Below are positions 8,851-19,167 of a stretch of 64,000 nucleotides of DNA, one piece after another; within the stretch, counting starts at the first letter, position 1, and each line of letters opens with the position of its first letter. This DNA is from Piscinibacter aquaticus (GTDB taxonomy: Bacteria > Pseudomonadota > Gammaproteobacteria > Burkholderiales > Burkholderiaceae_C), in contig VOPW01000001.1 in the NCBI GenBank assembly GCA_007994965.1, positions 1,984,001 through 2,048,000 of the forward strand, given 5' to 3'. The notes beneath the pieces are model-generated. The model saw nothing but the letters and a program-made list of their open reading frames with translations. It had not been told where the DNA came from and did not search any database. The position numbers were made by a program, and so were the translations under genes.

Positions 8851-10292
8851 CGCAGGACCCTCGCGCCCACGAGCCCAGCCTGGGCGCGGAGGCCGCGGCA
8901 GATGGCAACACCATCTCGCCGCTGCCCGGTGAGCCCGGCATCCCCAACGTCGCGGCCCGGCAGCGCGTGTCGATGTCGAAGAAGGGGCTGCTGGCCGTGG
9001 CGCTGTTGATTGGCTCGATGGTTGCCGTCGCTGCGTATACGGTCCAGCGAGTCTCGGCCAGCGGCAAGAAGGCCGACGAGGCGGAGTCCAAGCTGGTGAA
9101 GGACAAGCCCACCGCGGCCACGTCCGAGCCTCGCCGGCTGGAGATGCCGCCGGCACCCACCGCGAGCGCCGCCGTGGCCACCGCGCCGCGCATCCCGGCG
9201 CTGACGCCCACGGCTGACGAACTGGCCGAGACCATCGGCGTCCGACGCACCGGATCGGGGGCGCCCGCATCGGGTGGCCCGAAAGTGTTCCCTCCGGAGG
9301 ATGCCCCCGTCCTGCTGGTCACCACCCGGCCGGGAGCTCTCCCGCCGCCGGGTGCCCCCACCCGAAGGGCGGATGCCGGTGCCCCCTCCGCCGAGGGATC
9401 GTCGCCCTTCGAAGCCGCGGAACCCAACGATCCAGTCGCGGCAACGTCCCGCAACCTCCAGGCATACCAGCGACAGCTGCAAGGCATGCTGGAGAGCCTG
9501 ACCAAGACCGCCGCGATGGCCACCGGCCGGCGACGGGAACCATGCCCTCGGGGGCCCTCCTTGGTGGGCCCCCGGCCGCGGGCACCCCACCGGTCGGAGC
9601 GCCCGCCGCCGGAGGGGGCCTGTTCGGTGGCCAGCTTCAGGGGTCCTCCACCCCGAAGGTGGCGGCCTCGATGCTGGGCAACCGCAGCCTGACGCTGCCC
9701 AAGGGCACGGCCTTCACCTGTGCGCTCAAGACCAAGGTGATCAGCGCGACCTCCGGCCTCGTCGGCTGCCGTGCAGCAGCGCAACGTCTTCAGCGACGAC
9801 GGCCGCGTGCTGCTGATCGAACGCGGCTCGCACATGGACGGGGAGTACCGCATCGCCTCGGTCCGGCCGGGGACCGTGCGCATCCCCGTGCTCTGGACCC
9901 GCATCCGCACGCCGCTGGGCGTCACGGTGGACATCGACTCACCCGGCACCGGCCAGCTCGGCGAGTCCGGCATCGACGGCTACGTCGACAACCGCTGGGG
10001 TGAACGCATCGGCGCGGCCATGCTGCTGTCGCTGATCGACGACTCGGTGAAGCTCGTGATCCAGAACCAGGCCAGTGACCGGCAAGCCGACACCATCGTG
10101 CTGCCATCCACGACGGCCAACACCAGCAAGCTGGCCGAGAAGGTGCTGGACAGCACGATCAACATCCCGCCGCTGATCTACCAGAACCAGGGCGGCATCG
10201 TCGGCATCTATGTCGCCCGCGACGTGGACTTCTCGTCGGTCTACGAACTGAAGCCAACCGCCAGCGCGCCGGCCCGCGAGGGCGCGCCATGA
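8847..10292 (+). CDS. virB10: VirB10-like channel-spanning protein (two frame changes)
   Basis: The protein has a cytoplasmic tail, one membrane helix (GLLAVALLIGSMVAVAAYTV), a long Pro-rich periplasmic linker and a C-terminal TrbI/VirB10 beta-barrel domain with GRVLLIERGSHMDGEYR and IDSPGTGQLGESGIDG. It spans both membranes and gates the channel. Three reading frames are needed: the first change near 9533 (CCGGCGACG, one G short of CCGGGCGACG) and the second near 9772 (GGCTGCCGTGCAG). All expected domains are present in order, so the gene is probably intact in the organism. Confidence 0.9.
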
Positions 10293-11374
10293 ACCAGCAC
10301 GCCTGTGAGCACGAAGACCTGGGCGAAGGCTGGTGTGGCGATGCCACGTCGGTGGTCGAGTTCCTGCGCCCGCTGCGCGATCAGCTCGACGCGCCCGGCG
10401 TGCTGGAGGTCTGCGTCAACCGGCCCGGCGAAGTGCTGGTCGAGACGGTGCGCGGCTGGCAGACCGTCCCGGCGCCGGAGATGACGCAGGAACGCTGCCT
10501 GTCGCTGGCGACAGCCGTCGCCACCTTCTGCGACCAGCAGGTCAACCAGGAGCGCCCGCTGCTCTCGGCCACGCTGCCGAGCGGCGAGCGCATCCAGTTC
10601 GTCATTCCACCGGCCGTGCCGCGCGGCACCGTGTCGATCACGGTGCGCAAGCCGTCGCACCTGATCAAGCGGCTGGACGACTTCGAGCGCGAAGGTCTGT
10701 TCGAGCGCACGGCTACCGTGACGCGCACGCCGCACGCCGAACTGCTGCCCTTCGAGCGCGAACTGGTCGAGCTGAAGGATGCCGGCCGCTATGCCGAGTT
10801 CCTGCGCCTGGCCGTGCGCAAGCATCAGACCATCGTCGTCAGCGGCAAGACCGGCTCGGGCAAGACCACCTTCATGAAGGGCCTGGTCGAGGAAGTGCCG
10901 AAGCACGAGCGGCTGATCACGATCCAGGACACGGCCGAGCTGACGCTGCCGAACCACCCGAACGTGGTGCACCTGTTCTACAGCAAGGATGCGCAGGGCA
11001 CAGCCCGCGTGACGGCCAAGTCGCTGCTCGAAGCCTGCCTGCGCATGAAGCCCGACCGCATCTTCCTGGCCGAGGTGCGTGGCGACGAGTGCTTCTACTT
11101 CGTGCGCCTCGCGGCCTCTGGCCACCCGGGCAGCATCACCAGCGTTCACGCGGGCAGCTGCGCGCTCGCCTTCGAGCAGATGTCGCTGATGATCCGCGAG
11201 ACCGGCGCCGGCGGCGGCCTGCGCATGGACGAGATCAAGTGGCTGCTGAGCGTCGTGGTCGACGTGATCGTGCAGTTCGATCGCGACGAGCGCGGGCGCT
11301 TCATCTCCGAGATCCTCTACGAGCCCCGGCGCCAGCGGCTTGGTCGTTGGGATCAGCAGGCGGCAGCGACATGA
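10289..11374 (+). CDS. virB11: VirB11-like hexameric traffic ATPase
   Basis: A 361-residue secretion ATPase in one unbroken frame. Walker A is GKTGSGKTT near residue 190, the Asp box region reads ITIQDTAELTL, Walker B is RIFLAEVRGDE and the His box is GHPGSITSVHAGS. Proteins of this family form cytoplasmic hexamers that, with VirB4 and VirD4, energise pilus biogenesis and DNA transfer. It overlaps both virB10 and virD4 by 4 bp (ATGA), so the whole block is translationally coupled. Confidence 0.95.
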   Translation: MNQHACEHEDLGEGWCGDATSVVEFLRPLRDQLDAPGVLEVCVNRPGEVLVETVRGWQTVPAPEMTQERCLSLATAVATFCDQQVNQERPLLSATLPSGERIQFVIPPAVPRGTVSITVRKPSHLIKRLDDFEREGLFERTATVTRTPHAELLPFERELVELKDAGRYAEFLRLAVRKHQTIVVSGKTGSGKTTFMKGLVEEVPKHERLITIQDTAELTLPNHPNVVHLFYSKDAQGTARVTAKSLLEACLRMKPDRIFLAEVRGDECFYFVRLAASGHPGSITSVHAGSCALAFEQMSLMIRETGAGGGLRMDEIKWLLSVVVDVIVQFDRDERGRFISEILYEPRRQRLGRWDQQAAAT

Positions 11375-13442
11375 GCGGCGTCGCAGCCCTGCCGTTCTCG
11401 GCCTGGCCCACGGGCCGCAAGGTGGCGGCGGGCGCTGTCGCCGTCATCGGCTACGCAGCGCTGGCCTGCGCAGCGGTCTACCCGCCGGCGTGCTGTTCCT
11501 GGTGCTGAACAAGGCGAACCCCAAGCAGGCGCAGTTCGCCAGCATCGTTCACTACTGGGACCTGTACGCCGACGATGTCCAGCTCCGCAAGAAGCTCCAG
11601 CTCGCGATCGGCGTCTCAGGGATCGGCCTGCTGGTCCTGCTGCCCGCTGGCCTCGTCGCCGCCGCACGGCCGCGGCGGGCGCTGCATGGCGATGCCCGGT
11701 TCGCCAGCCCGGCCGAAGTCGATCGCGCGGGCCTCACTGGTGGCGACGGGCAGCCGGGCATCCTCATCGGTCGCCACCGCGGCAAGTTCTTGTCGCTGCC
11801 CGGCCAACTCTCGGTGATGCTGTCGGCACCCACCCGCAGCGGCAAGGGCGTCGGTGTCGTCATCCCGAACCTGCTGAACTGGCCCGACTCCGTCGTGGTA
11901 CTCGACATCAAGGGCGAGAACTACGACATCACGGCCGGCTACCGCGCGGCTCACGGCCGTGCGGTCTATGCCTTCTCTCCCTTCGACGATGATGCCCACA
12001 GCCACCGCTGGAACCCGCTGACCGCCGTGCGCTCCAGCCCGCTGCACCGCGTCGGCGACCTGCTCACCATCGGCCGGTCTTCTTCCCCAACGACGGCGGC
12101 AGCACTTCGTCTGAAGCCTTCTTCAACGACCGGGCGCGCAACCTGTTCCTCGGCCTGGGCCTTGTCCTCCTCGAAACCCCCTCGCTCCCCCGCACCATCG
12201 GCGAGATGCTGCGCCAGTCCTCGGGCAAGGGCCGAGCGCTCAAGGACCACCTGAGCGGCCTGATCACCCAGCGCCGGGAGGAAGGCAACCCACTGTCGGA
12301 CGAGTGCACCGACGCGCTGCAGCGTCTGCTGTCGAACTCGGAGAACACGCTGTCCAGCGTGGTCGCCACCTTTAACGCGCCCCTGACGATCTTCGCGGAT
12401 GCGGTGGTGGATGCGGCCACCAGCGCCGACGACTTCCGGCTCGAGGACGTGCGCCGCCGCCGCATGTCGGTCTACGTTCGATCCCGCCGAACCGGCTGGC
12501 CAACGCCCGGCCGCTGCTGAACCTCTTCTTCTCGCAGCTGGTCAGCCTCAACACGCAGGCCCTGCCCGAGCAGGACCCGACGCTGAAGGTGCAGTGCCTG
12601 CTGGTGAACGACGAGTTCACGGCGATGGGCCGTGTGGGCGTCATCACCAACGCCGCCGCCTTCCTGGCCGGCTACAACCTGCGCCTGCTGACAGTGGTGC
12701 AGGCCATGTCGCAGCTCGATGCGGTGTATGGCGACAAGGAGGCCCGCACCTTCGCCACCAACCACGGCCTGCAGATTCTCTATGCGCCGCGCGAGCAGCG
12801 TGACGCCGACGAGTACAGCGCCATGCTCGGCCACTTCACCGAACGAGCCACGTCGCGGGGGCGCAGCCGGTCTTTCAGCGGCCACGGGCACAGCACGGTC
12901 AGCCGCAACGAGAGCGAGCAGCGCCGCGCGCTGCTGCTGCCGCAGGAGTTCAAGGAACTGGGCAGCGAGCGCCTGGGGTGGTGATCTTCGAGAACTGCAA
13001 GCCGATCCTGGGCGAGAAGATCCGCTACTACCGCGACAAGGCCTTCACCTCGCGCCTGCGGCCGGCGCCGGCGGTGCCGCGCATGAACATGGACCTCCAT
13101 GTGGCGCGCGTTCAAGCACGCTGGCGCTACGCCGACGACGAACTGCCGGCGGGGCAGACCTTGAACCTGGAGGCGCTGGCGCACGACCACACGCTGCTAC
13201 CGGATTCCTTTGAAGGCTCGCCGGACAAGGTCGCCGATGAGTTGCTGAGCTTCTTCGACAAGGGAGCGCCGGGCATCCCGGGCATCGGCGGAGCGATCGA
13301 GCCCGCCGCCGACGAAGACGGTGTGCTGCTCGACGAGAGCGACCGGGCTGTGATGACGCTTGACGTGGCGGCGCTGGACGCCGACATCGACTCGGCGCCG
13401 AGCAGCGAGCCGGGCCTGACTGAGACCCAACTCTTGCCTTGA
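11371..13442 (+). CDS. virD4: VirD4/TraG coupling protein (at least four frame changes)
   Basis: This inner-membrane ATPase brings the relaxase-DNA complex to the secretion channel. Segments in order: N-terminal membrane helices, then HGDARFASPAEVDRAGL, Walker A region SAPTRSGKGVGVVIPNLL, VVLDIKGENYDITAG, then FADAVVDAATSADDF, the Walker B region QCLLVNDEFTAMGRV, and NHGLQILYAPREQRDADEYS. The frame changes near 11482 (CCCGCCGG), 12077 (CCGGTCTTC), 12480 and 12973. Each could be cured by one added G. Total length of about 690 residues is normal for the family. Confidence 0.9.
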
Positions 13443-13460
13443 GAACGCGGGAGACCTGCC

Positions 13461-14106
13461 ATGCGCAACACCACCCCAATGATCCCTTGGCTGCTGGTCC
13501 TCGCCTCTTGCAGCTCGCCGCCGAAGCCGCCGACCGTCGACGAGTCGCAGAAGCGACCCGTCAACTCCCAGATGGCCGTCGAGCTGCAGGTGTGCAAAAA
13601 CGACCTGCAGAACACCCGCCTGCTCGCCACGGAGTCCAGCCGGATCGCCGAGACCACTGCGGCCGCGCTGGCGAACCTGGCGGCACGCCAGCAGCTTCTG
13701 GCCGCCATGCAGGCCCCGGCCGCTCAGCAGGTCAAGGCCAACAGCGTCTTCACCGTGCGGTTCGAATTCGGCAGCACGCGCGTCGCCATCCCGCCCGAGG
13801 TCACGGCGGCACTGGTTGAAGACGCGAAGAACTCGCCGCTGGTCCTGCTGCGCGGGCGCACCGATGGCACCACCGACGCGCCCGCCGAAAGCCGCATCGC
13901 CCGCGAGCGGGCGGCGGCGGTGCGTGACTACCTGGGTTGCCGCGGGCGTGGACCCGGCACGCATCCGCGCCACCTACCAGCCCGCCGGCGACCACGTGGC
14001 CGACAACGCCAGTGCCGGAGGCCGCGGCCTGAACCGCCGCGTCGAGATCGAGCTGTACCGCGCACTGCCGGTTGCGCTGAGTGCGACGGCCGTCGCCCAG
14101 CCCTGA
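13461..14106 (+). CDS. VirB7-position lipoprotein with OmpA-like domain (frameshifted near 13938)
   Basis: The short signal peptide ends in a lipobox (LVLASCSS), so the cysteine near residue 17 should be lipidated. A helical stretch follows, then an OmpA-like peptidoglycan-binding domain: VFTVRFEFGSTRVAIPPE, RTDGTTDAPAESRIARERA, and after the frame change VAAGVDPARIRATYQPAGD and GRGLNRRVEIELY. CTGGGTTGCC at 13938 would be in frame with one G fewer. The position after virD4 and the lipidation suggest it fills the VirB7 role, but it is larger than classical VirB7. Confidence 0.72.
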
Positions 14107-14138
14107 GGTTCCACAACACCCAACGTCGCGAGGTCACC

Positions 14139-15278
14139 ATGGATGCAGACAACACCCCCGTCCGCCGGCTGCGCCCGTCCAGGGCGGCACCGTCGAGCCC
14201 GCCAACCGGGCGCCGGTGGCCATCGCGAAGTTCCAGACGCCGGAGCCGGAACCCGGCGAACGCTACGAGCTGCGAGACCCGTTTGCAGAGGCGACCTACC
14301 GGGCGAACACGTTCCGCGAGATGGTCGCCAAAGCCGATCAGCTGGGCAGCACGCGCTTCGTCGCCGTGGCCGAGGACGGCAAGCGCACGCCGATCCAGAA
14401 GGTCGACGGCGCGTGGCAACGCGGTGAGCAGCGTCCGGCGCCGCCCGAGCGCCCGTTGGACCCGGTTCCGGCTCGCGACGAGGTGCCTGAGGCGGCGAGC
14501 ACCGCCCCAACACCCGGCCCCAGCAAGGCCACGGCGCAACCGGAACAGATCGATGCCAAGGCCGTCGCGAAGATCGACGCCCAGGCCGAACGCGCGGCGC
14601 TCGTGGCGCGCCTCGAAGCCGCGCTGATGGAACGCTACATCATCAAGCGCGCACCGGTGACGATGGGCGACGTGACCATCGGCCGCACCGAGTACCGCTT
14701 CCGCGGCGACACCTCGCGCGTGGCCTTCACCGAGTCGACCTTCCGCCGGCCACCGACACCAACAGCCCCTCGGTCGCCCGCTCGATGGTCGACGTGGCCG
14801 AGGCACGCAACTGGAAGGCGCTGCGCGTCTCGGGCAACGGGGATTTCAAGCGCATGGTCTGGCTCGAGGCCTCGGTGCGCGGCGTGAAGACCCTGGGCTA
14901 CGAGCCGAACCCCGGTGACCTGGAAGTGCTCAAGCGCGAGCGCGAGGCGCGCCAGATCAATCGCATCGAGCCGGCCTGGGATGCGAGCAGCGGCGCTGCG
15001 GCAGCGCCAGCCGAGAAGGCATCCGCCCGCGGCGGCGGCGGCCGCAAGGCCGTGCTCGCCGCCATCGAGGCGGTGCTCGTCGCCAAGAAGGTGCCGGAGA
15101 AGCAGCGTGCCGCCGTGATGGCCGCCGCGACCGAGAAGCTGGCCCAGCGCATCCGCGACGGCCGGTGCCCAAGGTGAAGGTCTACGACAAGGCGGCACCG
15201 TCGCAGCGCCCGGTCGTCGTCCCGACGCCCGAGATGCAGCGTTCGCGCGACCGCGCCGCGCCGGCACCTGTGCGGTGA
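14139..15278 (+). CDS. LPD7-like accessory conjugation protein (three frame changes)
   Basis: About 380 residues once the frames are joined. The N-terminal part contains GERYELRDPFAEATYRANTF and VAVAEDGKRTPIQKVDGAW; the middle has YIIKRAPVTMGDVTIGRTEY and then VDVAEARNWKALRVSGNGDF, which resembles the large polyvalent protein-associated domain 7 (LPD7) found in mobilisation and TraC-like primase proteins. The tail is Ala/Lys-rich. Frame changes lie near 14164, 14748 and 15167; the last two fit CCGGGCC and CCGGGTG that each lost a G. Its function in transfer is not known. Confidence 0.62.
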
Positions 15279-15288
15279 GGCCACGCCT

Positions 15289-16578
15289 GTGGAGACTTCG
15301 GCCCAGGGCATCACGGCACCGGCTGCGGTCTACGAGATCGCCGGCCGGCGCGTGGAGGTCGGGGCGCGAGGGTTCGCAGATGCCGTCGCCGACGCCCATG
15401 CCGCCCACCAACGCCCCCGCTGCATGTGCCCTGGTCGAAGGCGTCGAGATGTACGTGGCGCGCTTGGGCGATGGCTACATCGTCAAGCGCATGCCCGACA
15501 CGGGCAGCCATCACGCTCCCGACTGCCCGTCGTACGAGCCGCCGGCGGAGTTCTCCGGTCTGGGGCAGGTGCTGGGCAGCGCGATCACCGAAGACCCGGC
15601 CACCGGCGAGACGACCCTCAGGCTGGACTTCCCGCTGACCAAGATGCCCGGCCGATCGGTCACGCCGCCGGCCGGCGGCAATAGTGACAGCGTATCTTCC
15701 ACTGGGAACAAGCTCTCGTTGCGGGGCCTGCTGCACTATCTCTGGGACCAGCCCAGCTGACGCGCTGGCATCCCGGCTTCGCCGGCAAGCGGACCTGGGC
15801 CACGGTGCGAAGGCATTTGCTTCAGGCTGCGGAGCACATGCTCGCGCGCGGCGACGCGCTGCGCGACCGGCTCTATGTGCCGGAGCCGTTCTCCATCGCC
15901 GAGCGAGAGGCGATCAACGCGCGGCGTCTGGCGCAGTGGCAGCACGCGGTCGGCGTACCCGGGAAGGCGCAACACCTGATGCTGCTGATCGGCGAGGTCA
16001 AGGAGATCATGCCCGCGCGCTACGGCTTCAAGGCGGTCGTCAAGCACATGCCCGACCAGGCCTTCGCCATCGACGAGCAGCTGTACCGGCGACTCGGGCG
16101 GCGCTTCGAGCTGGAGCTGGCGCTGTGGGGCGCCAGCGACGACATCCACATGGTGATGATGGCGACATTCGGCGTGGGCCGTGCCGGCGTTCCGGCGATC
16201 CAGGAGCTGTGCCTGATGCCCGTGACGCGCCAGTGGCTCCCGGTTGCCGACGGGTTCGAGAAGCAGCTTCTCGATCGCCTCGTCGGCGAGACCCGTTGCT
16301 TTGTGAAGGGACTGCACTACAACCTCGGCCGGGGCAACCGGATCGCGAGCGTCGTGCTCACCGACTGCGAAGGGTCGCCGCCGATGCTGTTCATAGTGCC
16401 AACTAATGCCGACGAGTCCTCGCCGGGCCCAGAGACTAACGCCGCTGGTGACACCCCGGTCTGGACGTGGCGTCGGTCCGGTGAGCCGATGCCTGCTTTC
16501 CCGCGCCCGTGCACCCAGTCGCCCTGCACGGCGCCCACTCGGTCAGAGCGAGCTTTCCAGACAGCCCTCGCAGGGTGA
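15289..16578 (+). CDS. DUF1173-family protein (frame changes near 15430 and 15752)
   Basis: A GTG-started protein of about 430 residues. Recognisable stretches are AHAAHQRPRCMC, GVEMYVARLGDGYIVKRMP, SYEPPAEFSGLGQVLGSAI, LSLRGLLHYLWDQ, GFAGKRTWATVRRHLLQA and VKEIMPARYGFKAVVKHMPD, which match DUF1173 proteins of ICEs from Burkholderiales and Pseudomonas. Their biochemical role is unknown. The second frame change (CAGCCCAGCTG) is cured by one G. The last 50 residues are Pro/Arg-rich and look less typical, close to where the cargo region begins. Confidence 0.75.
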
Positions 16579-16630
16579 CCATAGAATGCATTACTCGCAT
16601 ATAAGTAGTGCACTTTGCTACCATGCCCGC

Positions 16631-17239
16631 ATGCCTGCCCAAAGCCATGCCGCCAAGCTGCTGCACCTCGCCGCAAGGCAGCCCGCCGTATCGGCGCGCG
16701 AGCTGTCCGCGGCGGGCATCCCTGCGCGCACGGTCTCCCGCATGGCGGCGCGTGGCCAGGTGCGTCGCGTGGGCCGCGGCCTCTATACCGGCGCTGAAGG
16801 ATCGCCAAGCGCCCACCAGTCCGCGATCGAGGTGACCCGGCAGGCACCGAAGGCCGTCGTATGCCTGCTCTCGGCCCTGGAGATCCACGGCATTGGCGCG
16901 CAGGCCCCCTTCGAGGTCTGGATCGCACTGCCGGCCGGTACCCACGCCCCGAAGGGCACCCAGGCCGCGCTGCGCGTCACCCGCCTGTCGGGTGCGGCCT
17001 TCACAGAGGGCGTTGAGACCGTCGTGCTCGACGGCGCACCGGTCCGCGTCTACAGCCTCGCCAAGACCATCACAGACTGCTTCAAGCTGCGCAGCAAGGT
17101 GGGCCTTGACGTGGCGCTCGAGGCCCTGCGCGAAGCCCGGCAGCAGCGAAAGGTGACGTCGGATGACCTGTCGCGCTACGCCAAGGTCAACCGCATGACC
17201 AACGTGATGCGGCCATACCTCGAGGCGATGACGGGATGA
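16631..17239 (+). CDS. AbiEi-type antitoxin/transcriptional regulator, orphan
   Basis: A 202-residue protein with an N-terminal winged helix (KLLHLAARQPAVSARELSAA, then RTVSRMAARGQVRRVGRGLY) and the C-terminal AbiEi domain (VCLLSALEIHGI, VWIALPAGTHAPKG, VYSLAKTITDCFKLR). AbiEi represses its operon and normally neutralises the AbiEii nucleotidyltransferase toxin encoded directly downstream. No AbiEii gene follows here; the next gene starts 155 bp on and is unrelated. The start was chosen at the second ATG because the first is out of frame. AT-rich sequence (GCATATAAGTAG) upstream suggests its own promoter. Confidence 0.82.
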   Translation: MPAQSHAAKLLHLAARQPAVSARELSAAGIPARTVSRMAARGQVRRVGRGLYTGAEGSPSAHQSAIEVTRQAPKAVVCLLSALEIHGIGAQAPFEVWIALPAGTHAPKGTQAALRVTRLSGAAFTEGVETVVLDGAPVRVYSLAKTITDCFKLRSKVGLDVALEALREARQQRKVTSDDLSRYAKVNRMTNVMRPYLEAMTG

Positions 17240-17281
17240 GTGCGGGCTGCCGGGCAAGGGCTTCGAGCAGAGTTTATCGTG

Positions 17282-17303
17282 ATACTGGATGTATATCCAG
17301 TAT
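17282..17303. promoter_or_regulatory. LexA-like palindromic operator upstream of defence operon
   Basis: A perfect inverted repeat: ATACTGGAT, spacer GTAT, ATCCAGTAT. It contains CTG-N10-CAG, the spacing of LexA (SOS) boxes, although the LexA consensus has CTGT...ACAG rather than CTGG...CCAG. It lies in a small AT-rich island about 90 bp before the ribbon-helix-helix gene. It could instead be bound by AbiEi or the ribbon-helix-helix protein. Confidence 0.55.
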
Positions 17304-17393
17304 AGTGCAACTGACACCGGATCCGGAGAGTCCGGGGTTGCATCTGCACCGACGTGGTGTAATGTGGTGCACCCTCCAGCACCGGTCCGCACC

Positions 17394-17588
17394 ATGGCAC
17401 TCGCAGCGAAGCAACAGCACCCTCCGGCACGGGAAGGAACCCGCGCGTCAGTGACCTTTCCGGGCGAGATTTACGCCGAGCTGGAACGGATCGCCGAAGA
17501 GAAGAAAGTTTCGGTCGCGTGGGTGGTGCGCGACGCCGTCGAGAAGTACGTCGAAGCGCAGTACCCGCTCTTCCGCCGCCAGCAGTGA
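17394..17588 (+). CDS. Ribbon-helix-helix (CopG-like) DNA-binding protein
   Basis: A 64-residue protein. The segment RASVTFPGEIYAELERIAEE followed by KKVSVAWVVRDAVEKYV is a ribbon-helix-helix fold: a beta strand that contacts DNA and two helices. It is probably the repressor or partition-like regulator of the defence genes that follow 72 bp downstream on the same strand. The ATG at this position gives a normal N-terminal arm. Confidence 0.7.
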   Translation: MALAAKQQHPPAREGTRASVTFPGEIYAELERIAEEKKVSVAWVVRDAVEKYVEAQYPLFRRQQ

Positions 17589-17660
17589 GCGCGGCGCCAT
17601 GCAGAACATCAACAACATCCGCCACATGACCAGCCCGTCAACTCAGGAAGGTGCCACGCT

Positions 17661-19167
17661 GTGAGCAGGAACAACCGCGCCATCCGCCAGAAGATCGCCC
17701 GCCTGCTGGCTGGCGGCAAACCCCGCGTGCTCGATCTGTTCGCCGGCTGCGGCGGGATCTCGCTCGGGTTCTCCGCGGCCGGATTCACCATCGCCGGCGC
17801 CGTCGAGTTCGACCCCGACGCTGCGGCGTCCCACGGCCGCAATTTCCACGGCGGCGATGCCGCTCATTCACAGGCCCGCGACATCACGCAGACCAGCCCG
17901 GACCGGCTGGCGGCCGAACTGCAGGCCGGCCCGACCGCCGACGCGTTCGACGTGCTCGTCGGCGGCCCGCCCCTGCCGTGCCTTTGCCCGGGTCGGTCGG
18001 CCGAAGCTGCGCGAAGTGGACAACCATGCGGAGGCCTTCAAGCACGATCCGCGCGCCCAGCTCTACATCGACTATCTGCGCTACGTCGAAGCGTTCGCGC
18101 CGCTGGCCGTTGTGGTGGAGAACGTGCCCGACGTGCTGAACCATGGCGGCCAGAACATCGCCGAAGAGATTGCCGAAGTTCTGGAGAGCAAGGGCTACGT
18201 CTGCCGCTACACGCTGCTCAACGCCGCTTTCTATGGCGTGCCGCAGATGCGCGAGCGCATGATCCTGATCGCGTATCGACGCGAGATCGCCGACAAGGTG
18301 ACCTTCCCGGAGCCGACACACTTCATCGATCTGCCGCCGGGCTATGAAGGCACGCGCTCGGTCGCGCTCAAGTTCCTGGACAGCGAGATCGCCGACGATG
18401 CACACCGCTACGTCAACGCGCCGAAGGCCGCGCGTTCTCTTCCGCCGGCAGTGACGGCGGAAGATGCGCTGGGCGACCTGCCAGCCATCGATGCGCGGAA
18501 GCTGCTGAAGAGCGGCGAGCTGCGCCGCGGCGCGCGGCGCTTCGATGCACCCATGCCCTATGGCAAAGCACCGCACACAGCCTATGCCAGGCTGATGCGC
18601 ACATGGCCGGGGTTCGAGGCGCCCGATGCGCTGACGGACCACGTCATCCGCTACCTGCCGCGTGACTACCCGCTCTTCGCGCGCATGAATCCCGGCGACC
18701 AGTATCCGCAGGCCTATGAGCATGCGATGGAAATGTTCGAGCAGCATCTGGAGCTGCTGGCGAAACAGGGTGTGAAGGTCAAACCTGGCTCGCAGCAGTA
18801 CGAGGACATTAAGGCTTCCATCGTGCCGCCCTACGACGTGGGTAAGTTTCCGAACAAGTGGCGCAAGATGTGGCGCGACCAGCCGGCGCGCACGCTGATG
18901 GCGCACCTCGGCAAGGACAGCTACAGCCACATTCACTACGACAGCCGGCAGGCCCGCACGATTTCAGTCCGCGAGGCGGCGCGCCTGCACTCGTTTCCCG
19001 ACGGCTTCGCCTTCTGCGGCACGATGAACCCCGCCTTCCGGCAGATCGGCAATGCCGTTCCGCCGCTGCTTGCAAAGGCCGTTGCCACCCAGATCATGAA
19101 GACACTGAGACAGACAGAACAGGAGGCGGCGGATGAACCTCAAAGAGCGGCAGCGGCAGTTTCTTGA
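17661..19167 (+). CDS. dcm: DNA (cytosine-5) methyltransferase (frame change near 17977)
   Basis: The roughly 500-residue protein carries the C5-methyltransferase motifs in order: motif I VLDLFAGCGGISLGFSAAGF, motif IV GGPPC with its catalytic cysteine (disturbed here by an extra C in CCGCCCCTGCC), motif VI VVVENVPDVL, motif VIII YGVPQMRERMILIAYR and motif X QIGNAVPPLL. The target-recognition region lies at about residues 260-400. The GTG start follows GGAAGG. It leads the McrBC-Vsr operon and overlaps mcrB by 35 bp, so it likely protects host sites from that nuclease complex. The methylated sequence cannot be predicted. Confidence 0.9.

Noticed and set aside
8789..9973. Long minus-strand frames opposite virB9 and virB10
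   Set aside because: Low-complexity Arg/Gly/Ser-rich translations without motifs, opposite well-supported genes.
17240..17393. A possible AbiEii toxin gene after AbiEi
   Set aside because: Only 154 bp separate AbiEi from the next gene and no frame there resembles a nucleotidyltransferase.
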